DNA of 64,000 bases, taken from Streptococcus pseudopneumoniae (GTDB lineage Bacteria > Bacillota > Bacilli > Lactobacillales > Streptococcaceae). Location: the NCBI RefSeq assembly GCF_001074565.1, contig NZ_JUQX01000001.1, positions 43,627-107,626 on the forward strand, written 5' to 3'. A model generated the notes under the pieces. The model ran no database searches. It had not been told where the DNA came from and saw only the letters and a program-made list of their open reading frames with translations. The translations under genes were made by a program, and so were the position numbers. Below, in pieces: positions 39,012 through 49,602 of this stretch (positions within the stretch are counted from its first letter, which is position 1; every line of letters starts with the position of its first letter).

Positions 39012-39062
39012 ACATACTAGTAACTTCATCTATAATATACCACTTTCACACTAGTTTGTAAA
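39012..39062 (-). promoter_or_regulatory. padR promoter with two ACTAGT operators
   Basis: Minus strand TTTACA (39057-39062), 17-base spacer, TATATT (39034-39039). Within the spacer lies AAACTAGTGTG and downstream of the -10 lies TTACTAGTATG. The two near-identical ACTAGTRTG half-sites fit a dimeric PadR bound on both sides of the -10. Confidence 0.6.
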
Positions 39063-39076
39063 GCATAATAGTTAAA

Positions 39077-39112
39077 GAAAAAAACGATAACCACTTTGCA
39101 GTAGTTACCGTT
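39077..39112 (-). terminator. lytB terminator
   Basis: Minus strand AACGGTAACTAC, TGCAAA, GTGGTTATCGTT (12-bp stem with G-U pairs), then TTTTTC. Confidence 0.8.
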
Positions 39113-39123
39113 GATTTTTTTGA

Positions 39124-41376
39124 TTAGTCTTTCCCACCAAGTCTACTATTGATGGTCATCATGATGCTGGCTATTTTCTCACCCCAGTATGGATCAGAAG
39201 CATAGCGAACATTCATTCCAGTTGCCTTGTTTCCAAGGTGGTCTCTGCCGTAGTCAATGTAATTCTCACGAATCCACTTGGCCGCACCGAGAATTCCTTT
39301 GTCCACATTATCAAAGCTCTTGGCTGAGAGATATGGGCTCGTATCATAAGCCGCAATACCAAAGAAGTTGTTCTTATCTCTGGCAATTTGACTTCGACCC
39401 CAAGCACTTTCAAGGGCACTATGGGCCATCAAGTAAAGGGCATTGACACCGTAACGTTCCTCAGCCTCTTTGAAAGTTGCTCCTTTACCCGCTAGAGGAC
39501 TATCCTGCAAGTTCATCATCGAATACAGTTTATTCAACTCAGCTGCACTATAATTACTTGGTTCTCTCAAGTTTTTATAAAGGAAAGGATTTTTAATGGT
39601 AAAGCCATCAAAATGCTCTCCATCAGTTGAGTAGTACTTCTTACCAATAATCATTGCAGAGGTGTGTGGAGCTACTTTGATACTCGTATATGGAGAGAGT
39701 TCATGGTAGAGGAATTTCCCATCACTAGTATAATGAGGGATAAACTCGCTTCCTTCATCCACTGCTGTCAAATCACTTTGATTCATATAGCCAGACAAGC
39801 CAGAAATCGAAACTGCAAGTCGGCCGCCTTTTCGCGTTGAGCTATCCAGTGAAACAATACTTCCTTGATTAATGTAACTCAAGATTTCTCCAGATGCACT
39901 GTAGACATAGGCTGTGATGGGTTTAACTTTGTAATATTTGGTTTTATCCGCAACATGCCATTTACCGGAAGCATCCAAGGTATGACCATCTACAGTCTCG
40001 TTTTTTGCCATATAACCGCCTGATTTAAGGTAGTACCATGATTGGTCGGATGAATCGTAGATAAGCTCTTTCTCAGCCATCTTCCCGTTTGACTTGAGGT
40101 AGAACCAATTGTTCTTGTACCACACCCACTCACTTGCAGCCATATAACCGCCAGATTTGAGATAGTAGTAACCATTATCCCAGAGCCATTCTTTATTGGC
40201 ATAATTTCCATCAGAGTTAATATAGAACCAAGAGTTATAATTCTTGTCAAAGAGCCACCCTTTGCCAGCTTTTGCTCCACTGCTCGTCACATAACTGCGG
40301 TCAATCCAAGTTTCCGTAGAGAGGTAGCCACCGGATTTGAAATGGTAATCCTTGCCTTTGATCGTTTCCCAGCCTTTTTCAGCATAGGTTCCGTCCTCTT
40401 GCAGGTAGAACCAAGACTGGTAATTTTTATCAAAAAACCACTCTGATTTTAGCTTGGCACCACTCTTAGCAACGTAGAAACGCTCAATCCAACTTTCTGT
40501 AGAAAGATAGCCACCTGATTTGAAATGGTAATCTTTTCCATCAATTGTTTGCCAGCCTTTTTCTACATAGTCGCCTTCGGCATTGAGATAGAACCATGAT
40601 TCGTAGTTTTTATCGAAAATCCAGCTTGCTTTTGCCTTATGGCCACTTGAAGTTACATAAGATTTTCCAAGCCAGGTATTTGTAGCCAGATAACCACCCT
40701 GTTTAAAGTAATAATCTTTCCCTTCAACTGTTTGCCAACCGTTTTCTGCGTAGTTGCCATCCGCTTTCAGATAGAACCAACTGCTGTAGTTGGCATCATA
40801 GATCCAAGACTGTTTGACCTTATTCCCTTTATCAGATAGGTAGTAAGAGCCAAGCCAAGCATTTTTCAGCATTTTACCTTGTGAATTGATGTAGTATTGG
40901 TTCTCCCCTTGAGTGATCCACTCATCTTTGGCCATTTTCCCGTCTTCTTTAAGGTAATATTTTTCCTGACCTTGTTGAATCCATTCGTTTTGAGCTTTCT
41001 GACCATTAGACTTGAGGTAAAGCCAACTCTGTCCTTCTTGGTCAAAAAGCCACTGGTCCTTGGCCTTGGCCCCACTAGAATTGACATAATATTGGGTGAC
41101 CCAAGTATTTGTAGCCAAAATTCCATTAGCATCAAAATAGTAGTCCTTGCCAGCAACAGTCAACCAACCGTTTTCTGCACGTTGACCATCTTCTTTAAGA
41201 TAAAACCACTTCTGATGCGTTTGGTCAAAAAGCCATTGCTTGGTTGCTGGTTTCCCATCTGCTTTGAGGTAGGTCTTTCCTTGCCACGTTCCCTCTTCTG
41301 CTTTTGCTGTCTCCACTACAGTAAAAAAACACCCCAATAAGCCAGCACTTACTAGGGCCACTTTCCATCGTTTCAT
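39124..41376 (-). CDS. lytB: LytB endo-beta-N-acetylglucosaminidase, choline-binding
   Basis: A 750-aa secreted murein hydrolase for daughter-cell separation. A signal peptide (1-26, cut after ETAKA) is followed by about 20 choline-binding repeats of the GWxxxxGxxYYF type (about 30-480), an SH3b-like domain (about 485-545), a linker and the C-terminal GH73 domain. The catalytic Glu is E656 in SALESAWG. The repeat-first, enzyme-last order is specific to LytB among choline-binding proteins. It is longer than the pneumococcal forms I remember, owing to extra repeats. Own terminator. Confidence 0.96.
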   Translation of the reverse strand: MKRWKVALVSAGLLGCFFTVVETAKAEEGTWQGKTYLKADGKPATKQWLFDQTHQKWFYLKEDGQRAENGWLTVAGKDYYFDANGILATNTWVTQYYVNSSGAKAKDQWLFDQEGQSWLYLKSNGQKAQNEWIQQGQEKYYLKEDGKMAKDEWITQGENQYYINSQGKMLKNAWLGSYYLSDKGNKVKQSWIYDANYSSWFYLKADGNYAENGWQTVEGKDYYFKQGGYLATNTWLGKSYVTSSGHKAKASWIFDKNYESWFYLNAEGDYVEKGWQTIDGKDYHFKSGGYLSTESWIERFYVAKSGAKLKSEWFFDKNYQSWFYLQEDGTYAEKGWETIKGKDYHFKSGGYLSTETWIDRSYVTSSGAKAGKGWLFDKNYNSWFYINSDGNYANKEWLWDNGYYYLKSGGYMAASEWVWYKNNWFYLKSNGKMAEKELIYDSSDQSWYYLKSGGYMAKNETVDGHTLDASGKWHVADKTKYYKVKPITAYVYSASGEILSYINQGSIVSLDSSTRKGGRLAVSISGLSGYMNQSDLTAVDEGSEFIPHYTSDGKFLYHELSPYTSIKVAPHTSAMIIGKKYYSTDGEHFDGFTIKNPFLYKNLREPSNYSAAELNKLYSMMNLQDSPLAGKGATFKEAEERYGVNALYLMAHSALESAWGRSQIARDKNNFFGIAAYDTSPYLSAKSFDNVDKGILGAAKWIRENYIDYGRDHLGNKATGMNVRYASDPYWGEKIASIMMTINSRLGGKD

Positions 41377-41486
41377 TTAAATGCTCCAATAACGTTTTCT
41401 AAACCCTATTGTAACATAGTTAACCGACGGAAATATTACAAATTGATGAAGATTCTATTTCTTGTTGACGATAAGGAAGACCTAGC

Positions 41487-43236
<1,750 letters not shown>

Positions 43237-43271
43237 GATTTTCCTCCTTAAATTTTAAGGGGATCAGATAA

Positions 43272-43395
43272 AGAAAAAACCTTGCTAATGCAAGGTCTCA
43301 GTCGAGATAGGACAGAACTCATGTGCACACTTAAAAAGTCTCCACAGAGAGTCCCCTATCCCTTTTATCTGACACCTTGTGAGTCTCTCTGGACT
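43272..43395 (-). promoter_or_regulatory. PyrR-type transcription attenuator of pyrK-pyrDb
   Basis: The mRNA leader (minus) begins with AGTCCAGAGAGACT (43381-43394), the conserved PyrR-binding sequence ARUCCNGNGAGGYU, followed about 85 bases later by the terminator hairpin ACCTTGC-ATTA-GCAAGGT (43279-43296) and TTTTTTCTTT. PyrR bound with UMP should favour the terminator when pyrimidines are plentiful. Confidence 0.85.
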
Positions 43396-43419
43396 CCCCT
43401 TAAAGGTTAAATTTGTATT

Positions 43420-43448
43420 AGTATACTCTTTCAAAGAAAAAAAGTCAA
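43420..43448 (-). promoter_or_regulatory. pyrK-pyrDb promoter
   Basis: Minus strand TTGACT (43443-43448), 17-base spacer, TATACT (43420-43425). The -35 lies inside the right arm of the gloA terminator stem. Confidence 0.8.
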
Positions 43449-43474
43449 GTAGAAAACGAACATTCTACTTGACC
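43436..43474 (-). terminator. gloA terminator, sharing bases with the pyrK promoter
   Basis: Minus strand GGTCAAGTAGAA, 8-base loop, TTCTACTTGACT (12-bp stem, one G-U), then TTTTTTC. Its right arm contains the -35 TTGACT of the pyrK promoter. Confidence 0.85.
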
Positions 43475-43482
43475 TTACTGGA

Positions 43483-43863
43483 TTATTTTTCACGAATGAC
43501 TTCGACCTTGTAACCGTCAGGATCTTTGACAAAGTAATAGTTTGGTTGAGTTCCTGGAAGTCCATTAGGGGCTGTCACCTCATAGCCCTTCTCGCTATGT
43601 TCTTGATGTAAGGCCTCAAGGTCAGGTGTACTGAGGGCGATATGGGCGAAGCCATCTCCTACCACATAAGGACCGTGATCATAATTATAGGTTAACTCCA
43701 ACTCGTAGTCATCCCCCTCAAGTCCTAGATAGACAATCGTGAAGGCATGGTCTGGAAAATCTCTGCGACGCAATTCTTTAAAACCAAAAGCATCTTGATA
43801 GAATTCGATTGATTTTTCAAGGTTTTCTACTCGTAAGCAAGTGTGTAGCATTTTTGAAGCCAT
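43483..43863 (-). CDS. gloA: Lactoylglutathione lyase (glyoxalase I) family protein
   Basis: A 126-aa vicinal-oxygen-chelate protein. Metal ligands are placed as in glyoxalase I: His in MLHTCLRV, Glu in ELELTYNY, His in FAHIAL and Glu in KVEVIREK. ATG at 43863 is preferred because it gives the conserved MASKMLHTC start; an upstream ATG adds six residues and also has no better site. It detoxifies methylglyoxal-thiol adducts, though streptococci may use another thiol. Confidence 0.9.
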   Translation of the reverse strand: MASKMLHTCLRVENLEKSIEFYQDAFGFKELRRRDFPDHAFTIVYLGLEGDDYELELTYNYDHGPYVVGDGFAHIALSTPDLEALHQEHSEKGYEVTAPNGLPGTQPNYYFVKDPDGYKVEVIREK

Positions 43864-43960
43864 TTTCATTACCTCTTTCATTTGAATAGTTCTATTATAC
43901 CTTTATTCAGGAAAATTTACTAGAAACTTGAACTAGAGTCCTCTTCTCTACGCTTTCATT

Positions 43961-46573
43961 CTAAGAAGCACTTTTACGATTTTCCTTGCGTATATTGCCA
44001 ATAAGGAAAAGTATGATAAGGATAAAAAGTCCCTCGAGGAAGTAGAAAGCAAATTCGCTGTTCATGATTAGTAAGTCTTTGTAATGATAGTTATTACCGA
44101 AAACTGAATTTGGTGCGAATAGGATTCGGAACAGTCTTCTTAGGAAAATAAAGATCTGCAATCCATAAATCATAAAGACCTTCTTCACACCAATCATGAA
44201 GCCTTGATCCTTTGTAAAATAAGACAAGGCAACTCCATTTAACAAGAGGATAACAGTTATAGCCAGAGTTTCATTTCGTAGAATAGTTGGATCAAAGATA
44301 TCTAAACGGCTGTGAATGTAAGGCAACGTTTGAAAGAGTAGGAGCCCCAAGATTGCTGGTATGAAAATTTTCTTAAGAGATGGTGGAAATCCAGGACTAA
44401 ATCTTGTAAAAGATAAGCAAATCACAAGGATTGCAAAAATATGGAAGTAAGCTATGGCAACTCCTGAAATAGTCTGGCTTTGATTTACCAAAGCAGAAAG
44501 AAAGCCAGCAGAAAGAAAGATACCGATAGGAATCAGCTTATCCAAAGAATAATCCCACTTCAGCCCCTGACTCACTTGGAAACCATCGATGAAGCTGAAA
44601 AATGTAATGAACATAAGGGCACCAATGAGACCAAACGGTAAGGATGGAATGACGAGGGTCAATAACAAGATTAATAGGAACCATGGATGGGGGCTGTAGT
44701 AGAATTTCCGTTTTTCCCCCCTAGCAGTCACTCCCTCCTCAATCGGTGTTTGCCTTAATTTTAGCATATAGACGTAAAAGAGTGAAAACATACCCGCATG
44801 AACCCATGAATTATAACCCGGTCGCTCTAGAACACTAAGTAGCAAACTTACAATCGTAAAGAGGCCAAAGAAAACCTGAAGAAATTTATTTTTAAGGACC
44901 TGTCTTTTTTTCCAATCCGAATAAGATAACTTAGCCTTTGGATGACAAAGTTCATAGGCATAGACAGTCATCTCTTCTAGTTTCTGGTCTGTCTCTTCCG
45001 TCATCATTTGGGGAGCCATTTTAGAAGTCGGAAAAGGAGCTAAAACATATCTCAGGAGCTCGCCATCTGTGAATCGATGGTACTCCTTATAAATCTGTTG
45101 AAGCAAAACCGTTAGAATGCGTGATCTTCCTTTAAAGTAGCTTCTCCACTTCTCCCAATCATTGATATCTTCATCACTCTTGGTGAGCTTATCAATATAA
45201 AGATAACCTTCATGGTACCAGTAGTCAAAATTTTCTTTTTTATCTAGTGCGTACTCCTCTACCACTGAAGGATAAGACTGGACACTCTTCCAGAAATGAA
45301 GCTTTTTCAGATATGGATTTGTTTCCTCATCACTGTAACGCTCCACAAATTGGAAAACAAGGGCTAACACTTTCGCATTGGTTAAAGGATAGACGTCCAC
45401 TTTTTCTAACAAATAAAGTAGGAGAGTATGATCTTTAACTGTTTCAAAAAGATATTGCCAATCACGTAACAGTTTGTATTCGTCTTGATAGCGAGCATGC
45501 ATCAGCTCATAAAAGGCTGCCTCAACTTCATCTGGATTATCTAGAGAGTAGTGACTAAAGTCAACATTTTCCCCGAATTCCTCTTTTACTTGCTCTAAGT
45601 AATGAGCCAAGTCATCCAAGAGTGGATAATCCTCTTCATACATGACTTGTCGGTTTTTTTCAAGGATATAAGTTAAAACAGGAACGCTTTTGATTATTTG
45701 ACGATACTGATTTACTTGATCCAAGACTATAAAGGCCAAATAGGGGTGCTTGAAAAACTCTATCCAAGAACTTAATTGATTTGCTTTGTTAGAATCTTGA
45801 AGAATTTCTTGGCAAAGTTGATAGGAATAAGAGAATTGCTCAGTGGCTTCTTGTGCGCTTTCAAGCGAACTTCCTTCCTCTTCTGCTATATCTCTTTTGA
45901 CCTTCCAGTACTTCAGTTTATAGTAATATCCCCAGTATTTAAAGTCAGTGATGTAGTCTTCCAGCAAAGGAATGACGATAGAAAATTGTTCCGATTTGTT
46001 GAAAATATAAACATCCATTTCCTCTAAAACGGATTGAACAATATCCATATCAAACTGATACTGATGAAAGAACTGACGCCATAGATGTTCTTGTTCCTCT
46101 AGGTTATAGTCATCATTCCCAACAATACTTTCAATCGCATTTCGAATTAAATAGGCTTCTTCATTATAACTACTAAAGTCAAGGGTGGACTTTGGCTCAT
46201 CCTCTTCTGCTTTAAAAGTTTCAAAGTTAAAGGAATCGCTGGTTTTATCAGATGATTGCTGATAATCACTGAAATCAAGACTTGATGTTTCAAATTCTTC
46301 GTTCTCAATTCTCGTTTCTTCAGTCAAGTTTTCAAAGTTGAGACTAGAGTTAGGCTTTCCATTCGCCTCTTCTTCAAGTTCAGTAGCTTCTTGAGAGTCA
46401 CTCGTTTTTCTAGACCTCGCATAAGTCAAGGCTTTTTGGTAAGCTTCAACAATTTCTTGATAAATTTCTGGTTGGTCTTCTGGGTGATAGAGCCGGACCA
46501 GTTCAGCATAACGTCTTCTAATAAGCTTGACGTCAGTTGTTGGCTCTATCCCTAAAGTTTCCCATATATTCAT
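43961..46573 (-). CDS. Large membrane J-domain protein, likely HscC co-chaperone
   Basis: An 870-aa protein. Residues 1-50 look like a J domain (IWETLGIEPTTDVKLIRRRY, then YHPED, then EIVEAYQKAL), but the essential HPD tripeptide reads HPE (residues 30-32). An acidic, low-complexity linker holds three repeats of the kind S-x-LDFS-Y (about 75-130). A long helical region (about 135-550) and roughly nine membrane helices (about 560-860) follow. It lies 13 bases after the Hsp70 gene, so the two form a pair like HscC with DjlB/DjlC in E. coli. Target unknown. I do not recall this pair between gloA and rplT in pneumococcus. Confidence 0.75.
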   Translation of the reverse strand: MNIWETLGIEPTTDVKLIRRRYAELVRLYHPEDQPEIYQEIVEAYQKALTYARSRKTSDSQEATELEEEANGKPNSSLNFENLTEETRIENEEFETSSLDFSDYQQSSDKTSDSFNFETFKAEEDEPKSTLDFSSYNEEAYLIRNAIESIVGNDDYNLEEQEHLWRQFFHQYQFDMDIVQSVLEEMDVYIFNKSEQFSIVIPLLEDYITDFKYWGYYYKLKYWKVKRDIAEEEGSSLESAQEATEQFSYSYQLCQEILQDSNKANQLSSWIEFFKHPYLAFIVLDQVNQYRQIIKSVPVLTYILEKNRQVMYEEDYPLLDDLAHYLEQVKEEFGENVDFSHYSLDNPDEVEAAFYELMHARYQDEYKLLRDWQYLFETVKDHTLLLYLLEKVDVYPLTNAKVLALVFQFVERYSDEETNPYLKKLHFWKSVQSYPSVVEEYALDKKENFDYWYHEGYLYIDKLTKSDEDINDWEKWRSYFKGRSRILTVLLQQIYKEYHRFTDGELLRYVLAPFPTSKMAPQMMTEETDQKLEEMTVYAYELCHPKAKLSYSDWKKRQVLKNKFLQVFFGLFTIVSLLLSVLERPGYNSWVHAGMFSLFYVYMLKLRQTPIEEGVTARGEKRKFYYSPHPWFLLILLLTLVIPSLPFGLIGALMFITFFSFIDGFQVSQGLKWDYSLDKLIPIGIFLSAGFLSALVNQSQTISGVAIAYFHIFAILVICLSFTRFSPGFPPSLKKIFIPAILGLLLFQTLPYIHSRLDIFDPTILRNETLAITVILLLNGVALSYFTKDQGFMIGVKKVFMIYGLQIFIFLRRLFRILFAPNSVFGNNYHYKDLLIMNSEFAFYFLEGLFILIILFLIGNIRKENRKSAS

Positions 46574-46586
46574 ATCGTCTCCTTTT

Positions 46587-48251
46587 CTACAGTCCTCGCT
46601 CTAGGAACTCTAGGTAGTTTGAAAATGATTGATAGAGTTTAGGTAAGTGGTACATAGAAGCTTGGTTCACTTCTTCTTCAAATTGTCTAGTTGATGCCAT
46701 CAATTCTTCCCTTCTTCTTCCTAAAAGCATACTGTAAAGACGATTTGCTTTCTCCATCAAGAATCGGTAAACCTCTGTTTCTTGAGCATTAATCTTATAG
46801 CGAGACAATTCTGCTTGCTTAACCTTGATTTCCTTTTCTGTCAGGGTAATGCTATCTTGGAGAATAACATGACTAAAGACTTCCTGTGTTGAATCAATTT
46901 TCACTTCGACATCCAAAATTCCATTTAAATCATAGGTAAAACGAACTGTTAAACTTTCTTTTTCGCGAGTATTCACAGGTACGGGAACTTCTAATTCACC
47001 TAAGAACAGGTTTTGTGAAGCCTTCATCATCTCACCTTGATAGACCTTTATCTTGACTTGGCTCTGTCCCAATTCAGCAGTATAATACTGCTCAATGCGT
47101 GAAGCAGGTAGGGTGGAATTTCGTTCGATAATCGGCGAAAAACGGTCTCCAACTATCTCAATCCCCAGTGTAAAAGGACAAATATCAGACAGCAGCAAAT
47201 CTCGTATCTCACCCTTGCGTTCTTTTATTCCTGCTAGAAGGGCACAACCTCTCGCAATCATTCGATCAGGATCATCAGATACCTGAACCATTTGATTGAT
47301 ACAGTAGGACAAAAAGTCCTGAACCAAGCGGAGTTTTGAAGTCCCACCAACAAGAACAAAGTTATCTGATGATACATAGCTATAGCGTGCATCCATCAAG
47401 GCACGGTCCAAAACAGCCTTAACACGAGCCAGCAGCGGTTGACAAAGCTCATAAAAACGCTGGTAGCTCAAGTCTAAAGAGTATTCCTGATCTTGGTCCA
47501 TCACTGTCATCTTCACTTCTTCTTTATCATTGAGTTCTAGCTTTGTCTTTTCAGCCTGTACCAGAATTTTGCTATAAAATTCTCGGGAAATCGTATCCTT
47601 GGTTAATTGATTGGAGACTAAAAATTCCTCAGCAATAGCTGCAGTAAAATCTTCTCCTCCCAAGCGATTGTCTCCTGCGATTGACACGATTTCAACGATG
47701 TTATCAAATAGCTCTACAACTGAAATATCCAGAGTGCCACCACCAAAATCGACTACAATAAAAGATTGATCTTCTTGGTTTACCATAGACCTTTTAGCAA
47801 GAGCTGCTGCGGAGGGTTCATTGATAATCCGATCAATCTGAACGCCTGCAAATTTCCCTGCTAGTTTGGTCGCATAGCGTTGAGCGTCGTTGAAATAGGC
47901 TGGAACACTGACAATCACTTCCTCGACCTTTTCTCCAAGATAGGTCTCTGCATCGTCTACCAACTTTCGAATGATAAAAGAGCTTAATTCTTCAGCCTTA
48001 TATGCTCGATTTCCTAGGGACAACTCATGTTTAGTCCCCATAAAACGCTTGAACTGTGAAACCGTCTTGTCCGGGTGGGTCACCAAGCGTTCCTTGGCAA
48101 TTTTTCCAACTATAATCTCATCATTGTCATCCAAAGCCACAACAGAAGGCGTCAAATATTCACCAAAAGCATTGGGAATCAGCTTAACCTGACCATCTTG
48201 ATAAACCCCTACCAAAGAATTTGTCGTTCCTAAATCAATACCTACTATCAT
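46587..48251 (-). CDS. HscC-like Hsp70 chaperone
   Basis: A 554-aa Hsp70, shorter than DnaK (about 610 aa). The nucleotide-binding domain has GIDLGTTNS (4-12), VVDFGGGTLDISV and LVGGTSKLRLV. The substrate-binding beta domain follows (SPIIERNSTLPAS, FLGELEVPVP), while the alpha lid is short. Length and sequence style are those of HscC rather than DnaK. A TATAAT box lies at 48285-48290, about 35 bases before the start. First gene of the Hsp70/J-protein pair. Confidence 0.87.
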   Translation of the reverse strand: MIVGIDLGTTNSLVGVYQDGQVKLIPNAFGEYLTPSVVALDDNDEIIVGKIAKERLVTHPDKTVSQFKRFMGTKHELSLGNRAYKAEELSSFIIRKLVDDAETYLGEKVEEVIVSVPAYFNDAQRYATKLAGKFAGVQIDRIINEPSAAALAKRSMVNQEDQSFIVVDFGGGTLDISVVELFDNIVEIVSIAGDNRLGGEDFTAAIAEEFLVSNQLTKDTISREFYSKILVQAEKTKLELNDKEEVKMTVMDQDQEYSLDLSYQRFYELCQPLLARVKAVLDRALMDARYSYVSSDNFVLVGGTSKLRLVQDFLSYCINQMVQVSDDPDRMIARGCALLAGIKERKGEIRDLLLSDICPFTLGIEIVGDRFSPIIERNSTLPASRIEQYYTAELGQSQVKIKVYQGEMMKASQNLFLGELEVPVPVNTREKESLTVRFTYDLNGILDVEVKIDSTQEVFSHVILQDSITLTEKEIKVKQAELSRYKINAQETEVYRFLMEKANRLYSMLLGRRREELMASTRQFEEEVNQASMYHLPKLYQSFSNYLEFLERGL

Positions 48252-48362
48252 CTTCTTCTAACTCCAAATCTTTTAGATATTCCTATTATACAAGAAATAT
48301 CCTATTTTCTTTGAAAAAATCTGTGGTTTACTCTCTAAAATAGAAAATCATTTAAGGTAAAT

Positions 48363-48415
48363 AAAAAAGTTTCACCCTACACCAGCGGTAAAAACCACGA
48401 GAGTAAGAATGAAAC
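48363..48415 (-). terminator. Terminator of infC-rpmI-rplT
   Basis: Minus strand GTTTCA and TGAAAC close a long hairpin with an inner GTGGT-TTTT-ACCGC stem, followed by TTTTTTAT. It lies just after the rplT stop. Confidence 0.65.
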
Positions 48416-48424
48416 AGTTTGTTA

Positions 48425-48784
48425 TTATTTACCAAGTTTTGCTTTTGCTGCATCTGCAAGAGCTGTGAAAGCTGCTGCATCGTTAACAGCCAAGTCAGCA
48501 AGCATTTTACGGTTTACTTCGATCTCAGCCAATTTCAAACCATGCATCAATTGTGAGTATGAAAGTCCGTTCATACGAGCTGCCGCGTTAATACGAGTGA
48601 TCCACAATTTGCGGAAGTCACGTTTCTTTTGACGACGGTCACGGTATGCATAGTAGTAAGAGTTCATTACTTGTTCTTTTGCAGTACGGAACAAGATGTG
48701 TTTAGCTCCATAGTAACCTTTTGCTAATTTAAGAATACGTTTACGACGTTTGCGTGATACAACGCCACCTTTAACACGTGCCAT
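48425..48784 (-). CDS. rplT: 50S ribosomal protein L20
   Basis: A 119-aa primary 23S rRNA-binding protein. Begins [20 protein letters not shown] and has the core [20 protein letters not shown]. In Firmicutes L20 represses its own operon by binding the infC leader. Third gene of infC-rpmI-rplT. Confidence 0.98.
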   Translation of the reverse strand: MARVKGGVVSRKRRKRILKLAKGYYGAKHILFRTAKEQVMNSYYYAYRDRRQKKRDFRKLWITRINAAARMNGLSYSQLMHGLKLAEIEVNRKMLADLAVNDAAAFTALADAAKAKLGK

Positions 48785-48835
48785 GTTTTATTTCCTCCAA
48801 ATATTTCCTAGAATTGTTTACTTACTGTTAGGCTA

Positions 48836-49036
48836 TTATTTCAAGCGAGTAAGCATTGCTTTGATACGTTTGAAATCTCCTGAATGCACCATAGATGCTT
48901 TACGAAGATGACGACGTTGTTTCTTAGTTTTTCCGTGGAAACGGTGAGAAGTGTAAGCACGGAAACGTTTAAGTCCACCAGAACCTGTACGTTTGAAACG
49001 TTTAGCTGATGCGCGGTGTGTTTTTTGTTTTGGCAT
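48836..49036 (-). CDS. rpmI: 50S ribosomal protein L35
   Basis: A 66-aa very basic protein, [19 protein letters not shown] at the start. Typical length and position between infC and rplT; AAGGAG ribosome site. Confidence 0.98.
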   Translation of the reverse strand: MPKQKTHRASAKRFKRTGSGGLKRFRAYTSHRFHGKTKKQRRHLRKASMVHSGDFKRIKAMLTRLK

Positions 49037-49068
49037 GATTTTTTCTCCTTTATTTAACTTTCTGACAA

Positions 49069-49590
49069 TTATTTTTTGTCAGTTGCTGGCGCCAACTGCA
49101 TGAACATTTGGCGTCCATCCATTTTAGCACGTTGTTCGATGATTGCAATATCTTGTGTTGCTTCAGCAAACTCGGCTAAAACTTTTGCACCAATCTCTTT
49201 ATGGGTGATCATACGCCCTTTAAAGCGAATGGATACCTTAACTTTGTTCCCTTTTTCAAGGAACTTGCGAGCATTGCGAAGTTTCGTTTCGAAATCACCC
49301 TTATCGATAACTGGGCTCAAACGAACTTCTTTCACGGTCACAACGCTTTGTTTTTTGCGTTGCTCTTTTTGTTTCTTCTGGTACTCAAATTTGAACTTAC
49401 CGTAGTCCATAATTTTAGCAACAGGTGGTTTTGCTTGGGGTTGAATCAATACTAAGTCAACATTTGCACTATCAGCCAATGCTTGCGCTTCGCTGAGTGG
49501 CTTGATACCTAGCTGTTCTCCCTCAAGACCGATCAAGCGAACTTCACGTACACGAATTTCATCATTGATGAATAAGTCTTGCTTTGCTAT
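49069..49590 (-). CDS. infC: Translation initiation factor IF-3, probable AUA start
   Basis: A 173-aa factor that controls start-codon choice and subunit separation. N-domain [14 protein letters not shown], linker [11 protein letters not shown]-domain [14 protein letters not shown]. No ATG fits. The frame contains AGAGGTG then AAAACC then ATA GCA AAG CAA; the ribosome site is correctly spaced only for ATA at 49590, which aligns with the rare AUU start of Bacillus infC. The alternative GTG at 49599 lies inside the ribosome site itself (176 aa). Rare starts let IF-3 repress its own synthesis. Confidence 0.9.
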   Translation of the reverse strand: MAKQDLFINDEIRVREVRLIGLEGEQLGIKPLSEAQALADSANVDLVLIQPQAKPPVAKIMDYGKFKFEYQKKQKEQRKKQSVVTVKEVRLSPVIDKGDFETKLRNARKFLEKGNKVKVSIRFKGRMITHKEIGAKVLAEFAEATQDIAIIEQRAKMDGRQMFMQLAPATDKK

Positions 49591-49602
49591 GGTTTTCACC
49601 TC

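Noticed and set aside
39500..41300. Treating the lytB repeat region as a CRISPR-like or DNA satellite array
   Set aside because: Periodicity is about 20 codons, in frame, and encodes choline-binding motifs with divergent DNA.
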